A DNA stretch of 64,000 bases from Clostridiales bacterium (GTDB lineage: Bacteria; Bacillota; Clostridia; Lachnospirales; Lachnospiraceae). The notes beneath the pieces are model-generated. The model worked only from the letters and a program-made list of their open reading frames with translations, was not told where the DNA came from and did not search any database. Below, in pieces: positions 48,101 through 57,180 of the stretch. Position 1 is the first letter of the stretch. Each line of letters begins with the position of its first letter. The stretch is from the NCBI GenBank assembly GCA_022770525.1, contig JALEHN010000104.1, forward strand, positions 62,001 through 126,000, in the 5' to 3' direction. The position numbers and the translations under genes are program-made.

Positions 48101-50791
48101 GTATTAACAGCATTATCGGCAGCGGGCATAGATGCGGCAGATATCAATCATGGTTTCACGGTAGGCACGAAAAATATGATCACAAATCTGTGGAGTTACA
48201 AGGCTGCATCAGGTTTTTACTGGGATAAGGCGGTTGATACAAAGGGCAACATCATGGGAACGCAGCAGACAACTTATGCTCTTGAGGCTTATCGTCGATA
48301 CAGAGAAGGTGCAAATTCCCTGTATGATCTGACAGATATTCCGACAAAAGAAAATGTGGATTATAGGGAAAAACTTGATGAAGCAGTGACAAAAGCAGAG
48401 TCTTTAACAGAAACAGAATATACGGAAGATACATGGTCTGCCATGGCGCAGAAGCTTCAGATCGCACGTACACTTTTACAGTCCGGCTCAACGGATGAAG
48501 AACAATTGAAAGAAGCGGCAGAAAATCTTTTAAACGCCATAGACGCACTTGAAAAGAAACCTGAAATAGATCCGAATCAGGAAGCAGCGGAGGCTTTCGA
48601 GAAAAAAGTCAGTGAACTTCCGAATGCAGATGTGATCACTGTCAGTGACAAGCAGACAGTTAATGATCTTATCGATGAGTACAACGGAAAAACAGATGAA
48701 GTCAAAGGATATATTTCTGAAGAATGCGTCAATAAATTGAATGCATGCGCTAAAGCAATCGCCGATTTGGAAGAAGCCAAAAAGGTTATTGAAAAAATTG
48801 ATGCCATCGGAGACGTAACCCTTGATTCACAGCAGACGATTCTGGCGGCAAGACTGGCTTTTGACGCATTAACAGATGCACAGAAGCAGATTGTTGAAAA
48901 CAACGGTAAAAAAGCTGTACTTGAAGCGGCAGAAGCTGCACTTACAGCGCTTCAGAATACAGCAGTCGAAAATGTTGAGAATAATATAGCACAGTTTGAA
49001 AATACAGCCAATATTACACTTGGTGATAAAAATGTGCTTAAAGATGTACGCAGTCTTTATGAACAGCTTCCGGATTCACTGAAGCCTTCAGTATCAAATC
49101 TGGGTGTACTTGAAGCAGCGGAAGCTTATATGAAACAGCTTGAAAAAGAGAATGTGATAAATATGATCAGCACGCTTAAAAATCCGGAAGATCTGATGAT
49201 TACAGATGAGGAAGGCCAGGTTACCGAAAATATAACGGCAGAAGATATTTCGGCAATTGGTGAAGCAAAAGCTGCATATGATGATCTTTGTTCAGAATAT
49301 CCTGGAATTGCTGATGAAATTAAAGCTTTGGAAGGTGGTACTGCACTTATAGATAAGCTTGTGCAGGATGTTGAGATTGCATCACAGTATGAAGGTTATG
49401 TGCAGGCATATCTGGAAGGATTAATTGCTGATATTTCAAGTTTTACGCAGGTTGATGACACAAATGTTTCAAGGGCTGAAGAACTGATCGGTAAATATGA
49501 TGATGCTCATGCTAAAAGCGGTGTATATTTAGACAGTGTCGAAGGACTTGCCGCTAAAGCAGAAACCATCAGAAGCCAGGCAATTGAAGTTAGAAGTGCG
49601 CTGAATGCTGCATCGGCTGTAGATCAGTTAATTGATGGTCTTTTAAAGGAAGCAATCACATCAGATGAAATGCTTTCACAGGCAGAAGCAAAGCTTGCTG
49701 AAGTTGACAGTGCGTATGAAACTTTAAGTGATGCTGCAAAGGCTTATGTTAAAAATATGGCTGACTGGAACAAAGCTGCAGCCAATGTAAACCTTTACAA
49801 AGCAAACAAATCCTGGGCTCAGGAAATTGAAACACTGGTTCAGGCAGCAGTCAGTGCGGGTGAAGAAAATCTTACAGACGACAGCACTGTTGCGGCAATT
49901 AAAACGGCTGAAGCAGCTTATCAGGCAGCAACAAAGGATGTACAGGCACTGGTAAAGAATATTGAAAATATCGCGTCTTTGAAGATTTCAGTCGCTGATG
50001 CTAAAAATAAAGCACTGGCACAAAACGGTCATATATCTGTTAAGGAAACAATTCCTTATGATGTTGTTGTCAATATTAAGGAAGCGGATACGGATACGGC
50101 AACGGGACTTAAAGAAGAACTTAAGTCAGCTAAAAATGCAGAACTGAACGACATCTTTATACTTGAAAAATATAAAGTATCAGCAGAAGGCAGCAAACAG
50201 GCCTGGGACGGACAAATGACTGCGGTCATCACAAGCAGTGAAACACTTGGCGGAAATCTCGTATACCTACTGTGGAGTCCGACACCGGAAAACTTATCAA
50301 GAGCTGCAGTTATCGATAACGATATTCAAATACTGCAGAGTCCGGAACCGGAAAGTTTATCTATAGCTGCTGCGCCGGAACAGACATTGAACTATCTGAG
50401 TGTATCTGTTGACGGACAGAAAATAACATTTACAATGGACAAAAACGGCGTTTATGCTTTCGGAACAGCAAAGGCATCAACAGGCAGTGACGACAACAAA
50501 AACAACAATAACGAGAATAACAATAACGAGAACAACAATAACGCGAACAACAATAACCAGAACAGCAATAACCAGAACGACAGCAATCAGAGCGGCACAA
50601 CAACAAAACCGTCAGGTACCAGTACAACTGCAAAACCGTCAGGAACAAGCACGGGTACAGGTACGAGTACAGTGACTTCTGTACCGAAAACAGGTGACAA
50701 CACACCGGTAAATATGGCAGAAACAGGTATGATCATACTGGCAGCTTTTGTGGTTCTTGTAATGCTTAATAAAAAAAGAAAAACAGTTTAA
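45143..50791 (+). CDS. Giant sortase-anchored cell-surface protein with alpha/alpha-barrel (intrinsic-factor-like) domain
   Basis: The 1882 aa protein has a signal peptide (residues 1-28), then a beta-rich region that may be a remote DUF4430 domain (about 30-145), a Big-type bacterial Ig domain (about 210-290), further beta domains, and a second Big-like domain (about 682-770). An alpha/alpha barrel with prenyltransferase-like repeats follows at about 780-1062 (GIAHGLQYLEGLS, TDVDMTGMILQALAPY, ALEAYRRYREG). Helical FIVAR-like repeats run from about 1068 to 1640. The tail has Asn-rich low complexity, VPKTGD (1847-1852), a membrane helix and KKRK, a sortase signal. First gene after the cobalamin riboswitch, with AAGGAGG. 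I infer surface corrinoid capture. Confidence 0.85.
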   Translation: MRKKKLISLFLALCMIFSLIPATESNAAEAKYFTVEKYDENGNGTMLVYPTVSTSWSGRYGDAFIKSLLGDKVKVSSGIVTGFEDVSQDDGWLNNGDLGAGSKWYVVADSELYEDASYFYSSEVTVIRFIYCPKGNLDLIGATTDGAGWASDGTMKVNKDELVKTLSGYDGAALGGNRKAAYDAAAAVLLNPEALAEDVAKAKTNMESASDSATSVTLSEEEMEIYEGQKATLTATLEPGGSTDILTWASSDDTVVSVQDGVIKGLKPGSATITVTAENPDVKDSAEITVKEIGDPYITNMSASNSIAAISGELMLMADIGSGVPENIEWVWSVEDDTIAEVAPMEGNEYLASVKGKKEGITNVIVTVGSKRASFEVEVTPYDGPYVYFEYANGTTQELDENDTITLTCLDEGKFVVGRPKGTTTWSGGSAFVTSIMGGDDLSWWTFINRESGLWKPWDVRALTITVDSGGWSKTFKVDCVASGIKELKTYVGETEVSIDNPYVTEGTVSGVPVTTKGLNANDEWVTIPAQALHYNTSDTSYNFRFVGNTMTINNGGEATMSVFMKDNWGVKAQFIARCTYVPLTDFQVNLVDRFTISGEKDFMTGQNIGTGIYNGNLNITFTPANATNKNIWWENLTPEIATYESSHQAGIVPKKAGTARFKVHSSDNEGLVKEVSITFLYQKPLESAVLDKTSYELNVGDTESLNITTTPADATDRSFTWSYSEDGIVTITDNKIVAKKAGTVTVTGKANDSTQGCADLTFTVKVDEAEIEMEDPLPTAKAGIAHGLQYLEGLSVSKYGDEWNIFTVLRAGGFISDENIAAYIANAKEAVSNGLSQPTDYARVILTLGVLGEDPTNFGGVDLIEKLYNWKDLDYLTSNQISWTLLALDSNNYEIPDDARWNRDSLINMCLAFQDESGGFMLTDTTDVDMTGMILQALAPYNNGSYPQVQAAFSKALTWLKDQMSTEAGFASNKVYNENSCTTAQVLTALSAAGIDAADINHGFTVGTKNMITNLWSYKAASGFYWDKAVDTKGNIMGTQQTTYALEAYRRYREGANSLYDLTDIPTKENVDYREKLDEAVTKAESLTETEYTEDTWSAMAQKLQIARTLLQSGSTDEEQLKEAAENLLNAIDALEKKPEIDPNQEAAEAFEKKVSELPNADVITVSDKQTVNDLIDEYNGKTDEVKGYISEECVNKLNACAKAIADLEEAKKVIEKIDAIGDVTLDSQQTILAARLAFDALTDAQKQIVENNGKKAVLEAAEAALTALQNTAVENVENNIAQFENTANITLGDKNVLKDVRSLYEQLPDSLKPSVSNLGVLEAAEAYMKQLEKENVINMISTLKNPEDLMITDEEGQVTENITAEDISAIGEAKAAYDDLCSEYPGIADEIKALEGGTALIDKLVQDVEIASQYEGYVQAYLEGLIADISSFTQVDDTNVSRAEELIGKYDDAHAKSGVYLDSVEGLAAKAETIRSQAIEVRSALNAASAVDQLIDGLLKEAITSDEMLSQAEAKLAEVDSAYETLSDAAKAYVKNMADWNKAAANVNLYKANKSWAQEIETLVQAAVSAGEENLTDDSTVAAIKTAEAAYQAATKDVQALVKNIENIASLKISVADAKNKALAQNGHISVKETIPYDVVVNIKEADTDTATGLKEELKSAKNAELNDIFILEKYKVSAEGSKQAWDGQMTAVITSSETLGGNLVYLLWSPTPENLSRAAVIDNDIQILQSPEPESLSIAAAPEQTLNYLSVSVDGQKITFTMDKNGVYAFGTAKASTGSDDNKNNNNENNNNENNNNANNNNQNSNNQNDSNQSGTTTKPSGTSTTAKPSGTSTGTGTSTVTSVPKTGDNTPVNMAETGMIILAAFVVLVMLNKKRKTV
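50494..50590 (+). repeat. Asn-rich coding repeats in the cell-wall-spanning tail
   Basis: Repeated AACAACAATAAC units with small changes (AACAACAATAACGAGAAC, then GCG and CAG variants) encode the NNNNENNNNANNNN-type linker of the giant surface protein. This is normal low-complexity linker, not a CRISPR array. Confidence 0.9.
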
Positions 50792-50807
50792 AGAGAGTCG
50801 GTATAAT

Positions 50808-53800
50808 ATGAGAAATAAAAAGAGAGCGGTTAACTGCATCATATCATTATTGCTGACGGTGATCATTGTGATTTCCGGAATTCTGGGATTTAATATGCCT
50901 GTCAGGGCGGATTCTGTTTACGGAACGATTACCGTGTGTGTCGAACGCTTTTCGATTGGTCAGGGATATCTCATAGAACCGTACACGATGGAAATTCAAC
51001 AGGGTGATACCTACGAAGATATCTGCCGGAGAGTTCTGGAAGGAAAAGGATACAGTTACAGTGCAAAGAACTCACCGTTTTATCTTCAGGGCATTGACGG
51101 TGCAGATGAGGGAATCATATCGATTCCCTCCTGCATCTCACTGATCGGTCCTAAAAAAACAGGTATGAACACAGTGAATCCCCCGGATAATTCAGCTGTC
51201 AATGAATACAGCAAAGGTACAGGCTGGCTTGGTGAGTTTTCTTATTCAAGAATGTCGGGCTGGATGTATTCCGTTGGAAATGACAGCGGTTATGTTTTTC
51301 CGGGTGTTGGTATGGCTGGCTATACCCCAAGTGACGGCGATGTGTTCAGACTTCAGTTTACAATCTGGGGATACGGTGAAGATCTGACAGGATGTTCACT
51401 GACCGGTGAGACGGTTTATTATGAAGTGGGCGATAAAACAGCGCTTACAAGAAAGATTGCCGAGATTAACCGGAATAAAGAAAAATGGTTCGCTGTCGAC
51501 GGCTGTAAGGAGGCATACAATCAGGCTATAAACTGCCTTCAGAAATTAAATGCAACGCAGGCAGAACTTGATGCGGCACTGGCGGCACTGCCTGATCAGG
51601 AACCGGTATTTCCCGAAAGCATCACATTATCTGAAACAGACTTGACCATGGCTTTAGGGGAAAGTGTAAAACTTTCTGCAACACTAAAACCTGATCATAT
51701 TAATCAGACCGGTATCACCTGGAAAAGCTCAGATCGTTCAGTAGTGTCGGTTGACCAAAATGGCCTTGTGACAGCTAAAGAAAATGGCCGGGCTGATATT
51801 ACAGCGACAACTAAAAACGGAAAAACGGCAGTATGTCATGTGACTGTTAAAGAAAGGGCAATCGAAAAAATCACACTGAATATGACCGGTGCTTCTATGG
51901 AAGTGGAACAGTCAATTCAGCTTTTGGTCACAGGATTTGAACCGGAAAATGCTACAGAAGAACTGTCGCTGACATATAAAAGCAGTAACAGCGCAGTGGC
52001 AGAAGTTGACGAGGCAGGTGTTGTCACAGCTTTAAAATCGGGAACTGCAGAGATTACAGTTACAACAAAGGGTGGTGTATCCGCAGTCTGCCGGATTTTG
52101 GTAGGAAATACTGTGGAGCTTGCACGGGCTGTTGAAGATAAAATCAGCCTGCTTCCTGATGAAGGTCATGTTAATGATGATGATACAGCCCGGATTATTG
52201 ATGTCTGGGAAGAATATGTAAGTCTGACAGATGCTGTTAAAGCCGAAATAAATGCTGAAGCGGTAAATAAGCTGAACGCAATTAAAAAGGAAGCTGACAG
52301 GCTGATCGCAAAAAAAGAAGATATTGCAAAAGTTGAGCGACTTCTTGATGAACTTCCGGCGCTTTCAGCAGTAACACTGTCTGACGGCAGTCAGATTGAT
52401 GCGGCCAGAAATGCATACGACGCACTGGCAATTGATGAAAAAGCAAAGGTAAATGCGGATTTATATGCCCGCCTTTTAAATCTTGAACGCCGAATTGCTG
52501 AATTAAATAAGGAAATATCGGAGGTTGAGAAAAAAATTCAGTCTTTATCTGACGATGTCTGTGCTGAAAATGTAACTGAGGCTGTTAAAGCGCTGAACAC
52601 ATTTGCAGCTCTTTCTGCAGAACAAAAAGATCAGCTTAGTGACGATGTATTGAATAAAATCGACCAAATATCAGAAAAAGTTCTTAAATTCATTGCTGAT
52701 GCGGTTGCTGCACTGAATCAAAATCAGACATTTGATGAAAACGCTCAGATGGTGAAAGATTTCATTGCAGCGTCTAATGCATGTGAAGAAATGAATAGCA
52801 ATACGGAAGCAGGATTATCTGAACAAACCTTAAATCTGTTGGAACAGAAGCGGACGTGGATCGGTGAAAAAATACATTCAGTTAATGAAATAAGTATTCA
52901 GGCCGGATGGTTTGTGAAATTGATCGTCAATGATGCGGAGACAGACAGCAACCTTAAAAATACGGTTACCGGTAAATATTCATCAATAGCATCTGTTGTA
53001 ATGAATAAGGAAATTTCATTTGAAGATATTCGTACCGGAGAAGTTTACGAACCGGAGAAAAGTATTGAATTTTCTGTTGATCTCTCAAATAAGGGTAAGT
53101 TGTATAATCCGCTTGCTAATATGATTACTGATCATGAAAATTTGACATTGAAAGAATTGTCAGGAAAATATGAAGGCGGGAAACTCGTTTTTAAAACAAT
53201 ACATACAGGCAGTATTGTGATCATTGACAATCCTGTGGCAGTCACCGGGATATCCGTACCGGAGACGTCATCTGTGGGTATTGGCAGCAGTATTACAATT
53301 CCTGTGGAATATAAACCTGCAAATGCCATGATCAACAAAGAATTAAAGTATCAAAGTACGGATACTTCCGTTGTTTCAGTCAGTGACGATGGTACGGTGA
53401 AAGGTCTTTTGCCGGGAACAGTTAAGATTATCGTATCGTTAAAGTCGAATCCGTCAATCAAGGCCGAATGCAAAGTTACTGTGACGGATAAAGCCAACAG
53501 CCTGACAAAATCTGTTGATCAGATATTAAAGGAAACTTCACAGTATATGTTGTCCATTGACACGAATCCTGCGAAGGGAAGCGAGTGGTTTGTACTGGGT
53601 CTTGCCAGAAGCGGTATGGATTTAGATGATCAGTACTTTTCAACATATTATAATCACATTGCCAACTATCTTAAAGAAAATGACGGAAAACTGACAAATA
53701 CAGCGCTTTATACGGAATATTCAAAGATGATTCTTGTGATGACTGCCATTGGAAAAGATCCGAGAGATATCGCAGGATATCATCTGTTTTCGTACCTTTC

Positions 53801-54941
53801 AGATTTTGATAAAGTGACAAAACAGGGGATTAATGGACCGATTTGGGCGCTGATTGCATTAAACAGCCGTGAGGAATATGAATTTCCTGAAGCAGCCGGA
53901 GTTACAAATCAGACAACAGAGGAAAAGCTGATTGCATATATTCTTGAAGGCGAGCTAAGCGGCGGCGGATGGGCAATGACAGGCGATAACGCTGATCCTG
54001 ATATTACGGGTATGGCTTTGCAGTCACTGGCACCTTACTATAACAAAAACGGTTGTGAAAAAATAACGGCGGCTATTGACCGGGCGGTGAACCGTCTCAG
54101 TGAAATACAAAACAGTAACGGCGGTTATTCAACGATGAATGCGGAAACGTCAGAATCCTGTGCTCAGGTATTAACAGGTCTTTGCGCTCTGGGGATTGAT
54201 CCGATGACCGATGCCAGATTTATCAAAGACGGTCACTGGATTGTTGAAAATCTTATTTCGTATCATATCGGAAACAGCGGATTTATGCATGTTAAAGCCG
54301 GAGCGGCCAATAATGGCGGCGCAGAAGGCGGCACTGTCAACGGCATGGCAACTGAACAGGGATATTATGCACTGACGGCTTATCAGAGATTTACACAGGG
54401 TAAAACCGGTCTTTATGATATGTCAGATATTTCCGTAAATAAAGGCGGCAGCGGTGACAACAGCGGCACCGGGCTGGAAGAAGAAAATAATGGCAATAAC
54501 AACAGTTCAAATAACGGGACAGGAAACGGCAGCGGAAACGGCGATACGTCAGGCTCAGGTCATTCACAAACGACAGGTTCGACTGCAACAAAAGCACCTG
54601 CGGGAACTTCAAAAACAGTGACTTCCAGCGCTTCTGCATCAAAAACACCGGGTACTGCAAAAGAAACCGAAGAAGAAACAAAAGAATCTGAAACAGCGGA
54701 AGAGAATAAAGGCTGGCATTTTGAAGGTGAGGAATATCAGCCGGATCAGGAAGAAACAGTTTTAGAAGAAATGGATATGCCTGATAACAGTGATATAAAT
54801 GCACAGGATGAAAATGAAACGGCAGTACAGAAAATACTTAAGATGTCAAATATCATTTATTTCATTTGTATCATCATCGGCATTGGGCTTCTGGCATTTT
54901 GCATATGGAAAATGATGAAGAACAAAAAAACAAAAATATAA
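50808..54941 (+). CDS. Membrane-anchored surface protein with DUF4430 and alpha/alpha-barrel domains
   Basis: The 1377 aa protein has a signal peptide (about 1-35), a DUF4430 domain (about 37-195, with the signature SGWMYSV near 150 and SDGDVFRLQFT), two Big-type Ig domains (about 270-440), a helical region (about 440-720), another Big-like domain (about 815-895), and an alpha/alpha barrel (about 900-1207, GWAMTGDNADPDITGMALQSLAPYYN). A Gly/Ser/Asn/Thr linker, an acidic segment and a C-terminal helix (about 1345-1367) with KNKKTKI follow, so it stays in the membrane without a sortase signal. DUF4430 plus alpha-barrel are the two folds of transcobalamin, in the reverse order. It starts 17 bases after the preceding gene. 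Confidence 0.85.
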   Translation: MRNKKRAVNCIISLLLTVIIVISGILGFNMPVRADSVYGTITVCVERFSIGQGYLIEPYTMEIQQGDTYEDICRRVLEGKGYSYSAKNSPFYLQGIDGADEGIISIPSCISLIGPKKTGMNTVNPPDNSAVNEYSKGTGWLGEFSYSRMSGWMYSVGNDSGYVFPGVGMAGYTPSDGDVFRLQFTIWGYGEDLTGCSLTGETVYYEVGDKTALTRKIAEINRNKEKWFAVDGCKEAYNQAINCLQKLNATQAELDAALAALPDQEPVFPESITLSETDLTMALGESVKLSATLKPDHINQTGITWKSSDRSVVSVDQNGLVTAKENGRADITATTKNGKTAVCHVTVKERAIEKITLNMTGASMEVEQSIQLLVTGFEPENATEELSLTYKSSNSAVAEVDEAGVVTALKSGTAEITVTTKGGVSAVCRILVGNTVELARAVEDKISLLPDEGHVNDDDTARIIDVWEEYVSLTDAVKAEINAEAVNKLNAIKKEADRLIAKKEDIAKVERLLDELPALSAVTLSDGSQIDAARNAYDALAIDEKAKVNADLYARLLNLERRIAELNKEISEVEKKIQSLSDDVCAENVTEAVKALNTFAALSAEQKDQLSDDVLNKIDQISEKVLKFIADAVAALNQNQTFDENAQMVKDFIAASNACEEMNSNTEAGLSEQTLNLLEQKRTWIGEKIHSVNEISIQAGWFVKLIVNDAETDSNLKNTVTGKYSSIASVVMNKEISFEDIRTGEVYEPEKSIEFSVDLSNKGKLYNPLANMITDHENLTLKELSGKYEGGKLVFKTIHTGSIVIIDNPVAVTGISVPETSSVGIGSSITIPVEYKPANAMINKELKYQSTDTSVVSVSDDGTVKGLLPGTVKIIVSLKSNPSIKAECKVTVTDKANSLTKSVDQILKETSQYMLSIDTNPAKGSEWFVLGLARSGMDLDDQYFSTYYNHIANYLKENDGKLTNTALYTEYSKMILVMTAIGKDPRDIAGYHLFSYLSDFDKVTKQGINGPIWALIALNSREEYEFPEAAGVTNQTTEEKLIAYILEGELSGGGWAMTGDNADPDITGMALQSLAPYYNKNGCEKITAAIDRAVNRLSEIQNSNGGYSTMNAETSESCAQVLTGLCALGIDPMTDARFIKDGHWIVENLISYHIGNSGFMHVKAGAANNGGAEGGTVNGMATEQGYYALTAYQRFTQGKTGLYDMSDISVNKGGSGDNSGTGLEEENNGNNNSSNNGTGNGSGNGDTSGSGHSQTTGSTATKAPAGTSKTVTSSASASKTPGTAKETEEETKESETAEENKGWHFEGEEYQPDQEETVLEEMDMPDNSDINAQDENETAVQKILKMSNIIYFICIIIGIGLLAFCIWKMMKNKKTKI

Positions 54942-54962
54942 AAAGATGAACGGCATTACAGA

Positions 54963-55001
54963 CAGGGAGATGGGCGGCTTATGTTGGCTGCCGCCTCCCT
55001 G
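54963..55001 (+). other. Strong GC-rich hairpin between surface protein and lipoprotein genes
   Basis: CAGGGA (54963-54968) pairs with TCCCTG (54996-55001) and GGCGGC (54973-54978) with GCCGCC (54990-54995). No T run follows, so it is unlikely to be a complete terminator. It may be a processing or stability element that sets lipoprotein levels relative to the upstream giants. Confidence 0.65.
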
Positions 55002-55026
55002 ATTATGTTATTTGGAGGGAATCAAT

Positions 55027-56178
55027 ATGAAATGGATTAAAAAAGCCGCGGCATATATGTTTATTTTTCTGTTCTGTTTGGGGTTTTCCGGATGTTCTTC
55101 GGAAAATATACCGGATAAAGCTGAAAACGGAGTAAATGTTGAAGCACTGCAGGAAGTTAATGAAATTCCGGCGGATGGCATCATCACAGAGGAACAGATG
55201 GCTACTATCGAGGGCAGAGAGGGATATTTTAAGTTTACCGGAAGCGGTGAAGGATTTTGCTATGTGTGGACGTATAACGGAAAAATGATAAAAAATCCGC
55301 AGGCGCAGAATTTGAAAGTTACGTTGGATAACAAAAATATCGATGCGGTTAAGGCTGCGGCAAATGATGCGTCTGCCGGTATCGGTATTAAACTTGAGTC
55401 AATGCATATGGCAGCACCGGCCAGTCTGGAAATAACCATTGAAGAAAAATGGGATGCCGATACGGTGATTTGCTGCAAATATATGGATAACAAAGTATAT
55501 AAAATCAATGACGTGGATATTGTGACATCAGGAACCGATGACCAGGGTAAGACAGTTCTGACCTTTAATGTACTGGAAACAGGTGATATGTATTATCTTG
55601 TCGGCGGAAATTCTAAAGCTGCTGAAAACAAAGATGAGTCAAAAGATGATGAAAAAGACAAAAGCAGTGATATCAGTCAAAATGATGAAGGATCAGAAAG
55701 TGAACCTGAAGGCAGCGGCAATCAGGAAACTGTTCAGAGTGAACAGCCGGTCAGCGGTGGCAATCAGGAAACCGTTCATACATGTACAATATCCATTGAG
55801 TGTTCGACGATTCTTAATAACTGGGATGACCTTGATCAGTCAAAAGCGGAGTTCGTACCGGCAAACGGATGGATTTTATATCCGTCCGAGGTTGAGTTTA
55901 CACCGGGAGATACTGTATTTGATGTATTAAAAAGTGTTTGTGCCCAGACAGGCATCCATATGTCATCAAGATATACACCGATGTACGGAAGCTATTATAT
56001 TGAGGGCATTAACCAGCTTTATGAGTTTGACTGCGGACAAAATTCAGGATGGATGTACAGGGTCAACGGCTGGTATCCGAATTATGGATGTTCAAGCTAT
56101 GAAGTCAGTGACGGGGATAACATTGAGTGGCGTTATACATGTGACCTTGGTGTTGATGTCGGCGGAGGCGTATATTAA
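55027..56178 (+). CDS. DUF4430 (transcobalamin beta-domain-like) lipoprotein
   Basis: The 383 aa protein has a lipoprotein signal (GFSGC, Cys23), an Ig-like N-terminal part (about 40-200), an Asp/Glu/Ser-rich linker (about 205-260), and a C-terminal DUF4430 domain (about 265-383). That domain shows the full signature: YTPMYGSYYIEGINQL, NSGWMYRVNGWYPNYGC, VSDGDNIEWRYT. DUF4430 is the family of the transcobalamin beta domain. It is placed as the natural receptor lipoprotein next to the ECF transporter. Its TAA overlaps the ATG of the ECF T gene (TAATG). The ATG at 55027 has GGAGGG eight bases upstream. Confidence 0.9.
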   Translation: MKWIKKAAAYMFIFLFCLGFSGCSSENIPDKAENGVNVEALQEVNEIPADGIITEEQMATIEGREGYFKFTGSGEGFCYVWTYNGKMIKNPQAQNLKVTLDNKNIDAVKAAANDASAGIGIKLESMHMAAPASLEITIEEKWDADTVICCKYMDNKVYKINDVDIVTSGTDDQGKTVLTFNVLETGDMYYLVGGNSKAAENKDESKDDEKDKSSDISQNDEGSESEPEGSGNQETVQSEQPVSGGNQETVHTCTISIECSTILNNWDDLDQSKAEFVPANGWILYPSEVEFTPGDTVFDVLKSVCAQTGIHMSSRYTPMYGSYYIEGINQLYEFDCGQNSGWMYRVNGWYPNYGCSSYEVSDGDNIEWRYTCDLGVDVGGGVY

Positions 56179-57180
56179 TGACAGATGCATTTTCAAGATG
56201 TCATCCTGTATTAAATTTTTTTTTATTTTACAGGTGTCATCGGATTTACAATGTTTATGCAGCATCCGGTGTTTTTGATCATATCCTTCGTATCTGCTGT
56301 CATTTATGATATGATTCTGAACGGATGGCGAAAGGTTCTTCGTATGAATCTTTTATTTACACTGCCGGGGCTTCTTATTGTCGCTTTATTAAATCCCATG
56401 TTTAATCATTACGGCGTAACACCGCTTTTGTATATCGAAAGCAGCGGAAACTGGGTAACTCTTGAAGCGCTTGTATACGGTCTTGTCCTTGGTTGTGTCA
56501 TGTTCATCATCATACTCTGGTTTTCCTGTTATAACAAAATTATGACAAGTGATAAGTTTATTTACCTTTTCGGCAGGCTTATACCGGCGCTGTCCCTGAT
56601 TTTGTCCATGGCCCTGAGATTTGTGCCGAAATTTATAAAACAGCTTCAGGTCATAAGAAACGGACAGAAATGTGTTGGCAGAGATATTTCAAATGCAGGG
56701 ATTATAAAAAAGGCAAAATACGGTCTGAATATGTTATCGATTCTTGTAACGTGGGCACTGGAAAATGCCATTGAGACAGCGGATTCCATGAGAAGCCGGG
56801 GATATGGTCTTAAAGGAAGAACCGCATTTTCAATTTACCGATTTGATAAGAGGGATAAAGTTGTCGGCGCTGTTATGCTTGCTTTATTTGTTATTTTTTG
56901 TTATGGGTGCGCTCAGGGTGCCGCATTTGCGCAGTATAATCCAAGGATACTGCTTGCGGGGATGATTGTGCAGGGCAGAAAAGCACCGGTGGACTGTCCG
57001 GCTGTCTTAACTATGATTACTTTTATGGCTTTTGCAGCTTTTTGCTTTGTTCCGGTTTTACTGGATATGATTGAGAATGCCGCAATGGAAAGAAGCCGCA
57101 GGGCAGCGGATACAGATATTATTGTAACATACAGAAAAATTTATGAAGATATGGCAGGAGAGGCGGCATATAATGAATAA
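56178..57180 (+). CDS. ecfT: ECF transporter T subunit (EcfT/CbiQ-like), apparent +1 frameshift in a T9 run
   Basis: EcfT is the membrane scaffold joining the S subunit to the ATPases. The reading from 56178 (TAATG overlap with the lipoprotein) gives MTDAFSRCHPVLNFF, the family N-terminus, but after T9 at 56216-56224 the frame turns to stop codons. Dropping one T restores NFFYFTGVIGFTMFMQHPV and a 333 aa protein. An in-frame ATG at 56251 would give 309 aa without the first helix and without a ribosome site. The rest has LSMALRFVPKF and ADSMRSRGYG, the ATPase-coupling motifs. It may be a pseudogene, slippage-rescued, or a base error. Confidence 0.88.

Noticed and set aside
50494..50590. Short regular DNA repeats that look like a repeat array
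   Set aside because: They are in frame, encode an Asn-rich linker, vary in sequence and have no unique spacers, so they are not CRISPR.
50430..50705. Minus-strand cysteine/serine-rich frame
   Set aside because: It is the shadow of the Asn-rich linker of the giant surface protein.
53500..54430. Real terpene cyclase or prenyltransferase activity in the alpha/alpha barrels
   Set aside because: They lack the DXDD or DDXXD-type catalytic motifs and lie in secreted proteins; the barrel fold is also that of intrinsic factor.
55934..56278. Plus-strand frame overlapping the lipoprotein and the start of the T gene
   Set aside because: It runs out of frame through conserved DUF4430 sequence and has no ribosome site.
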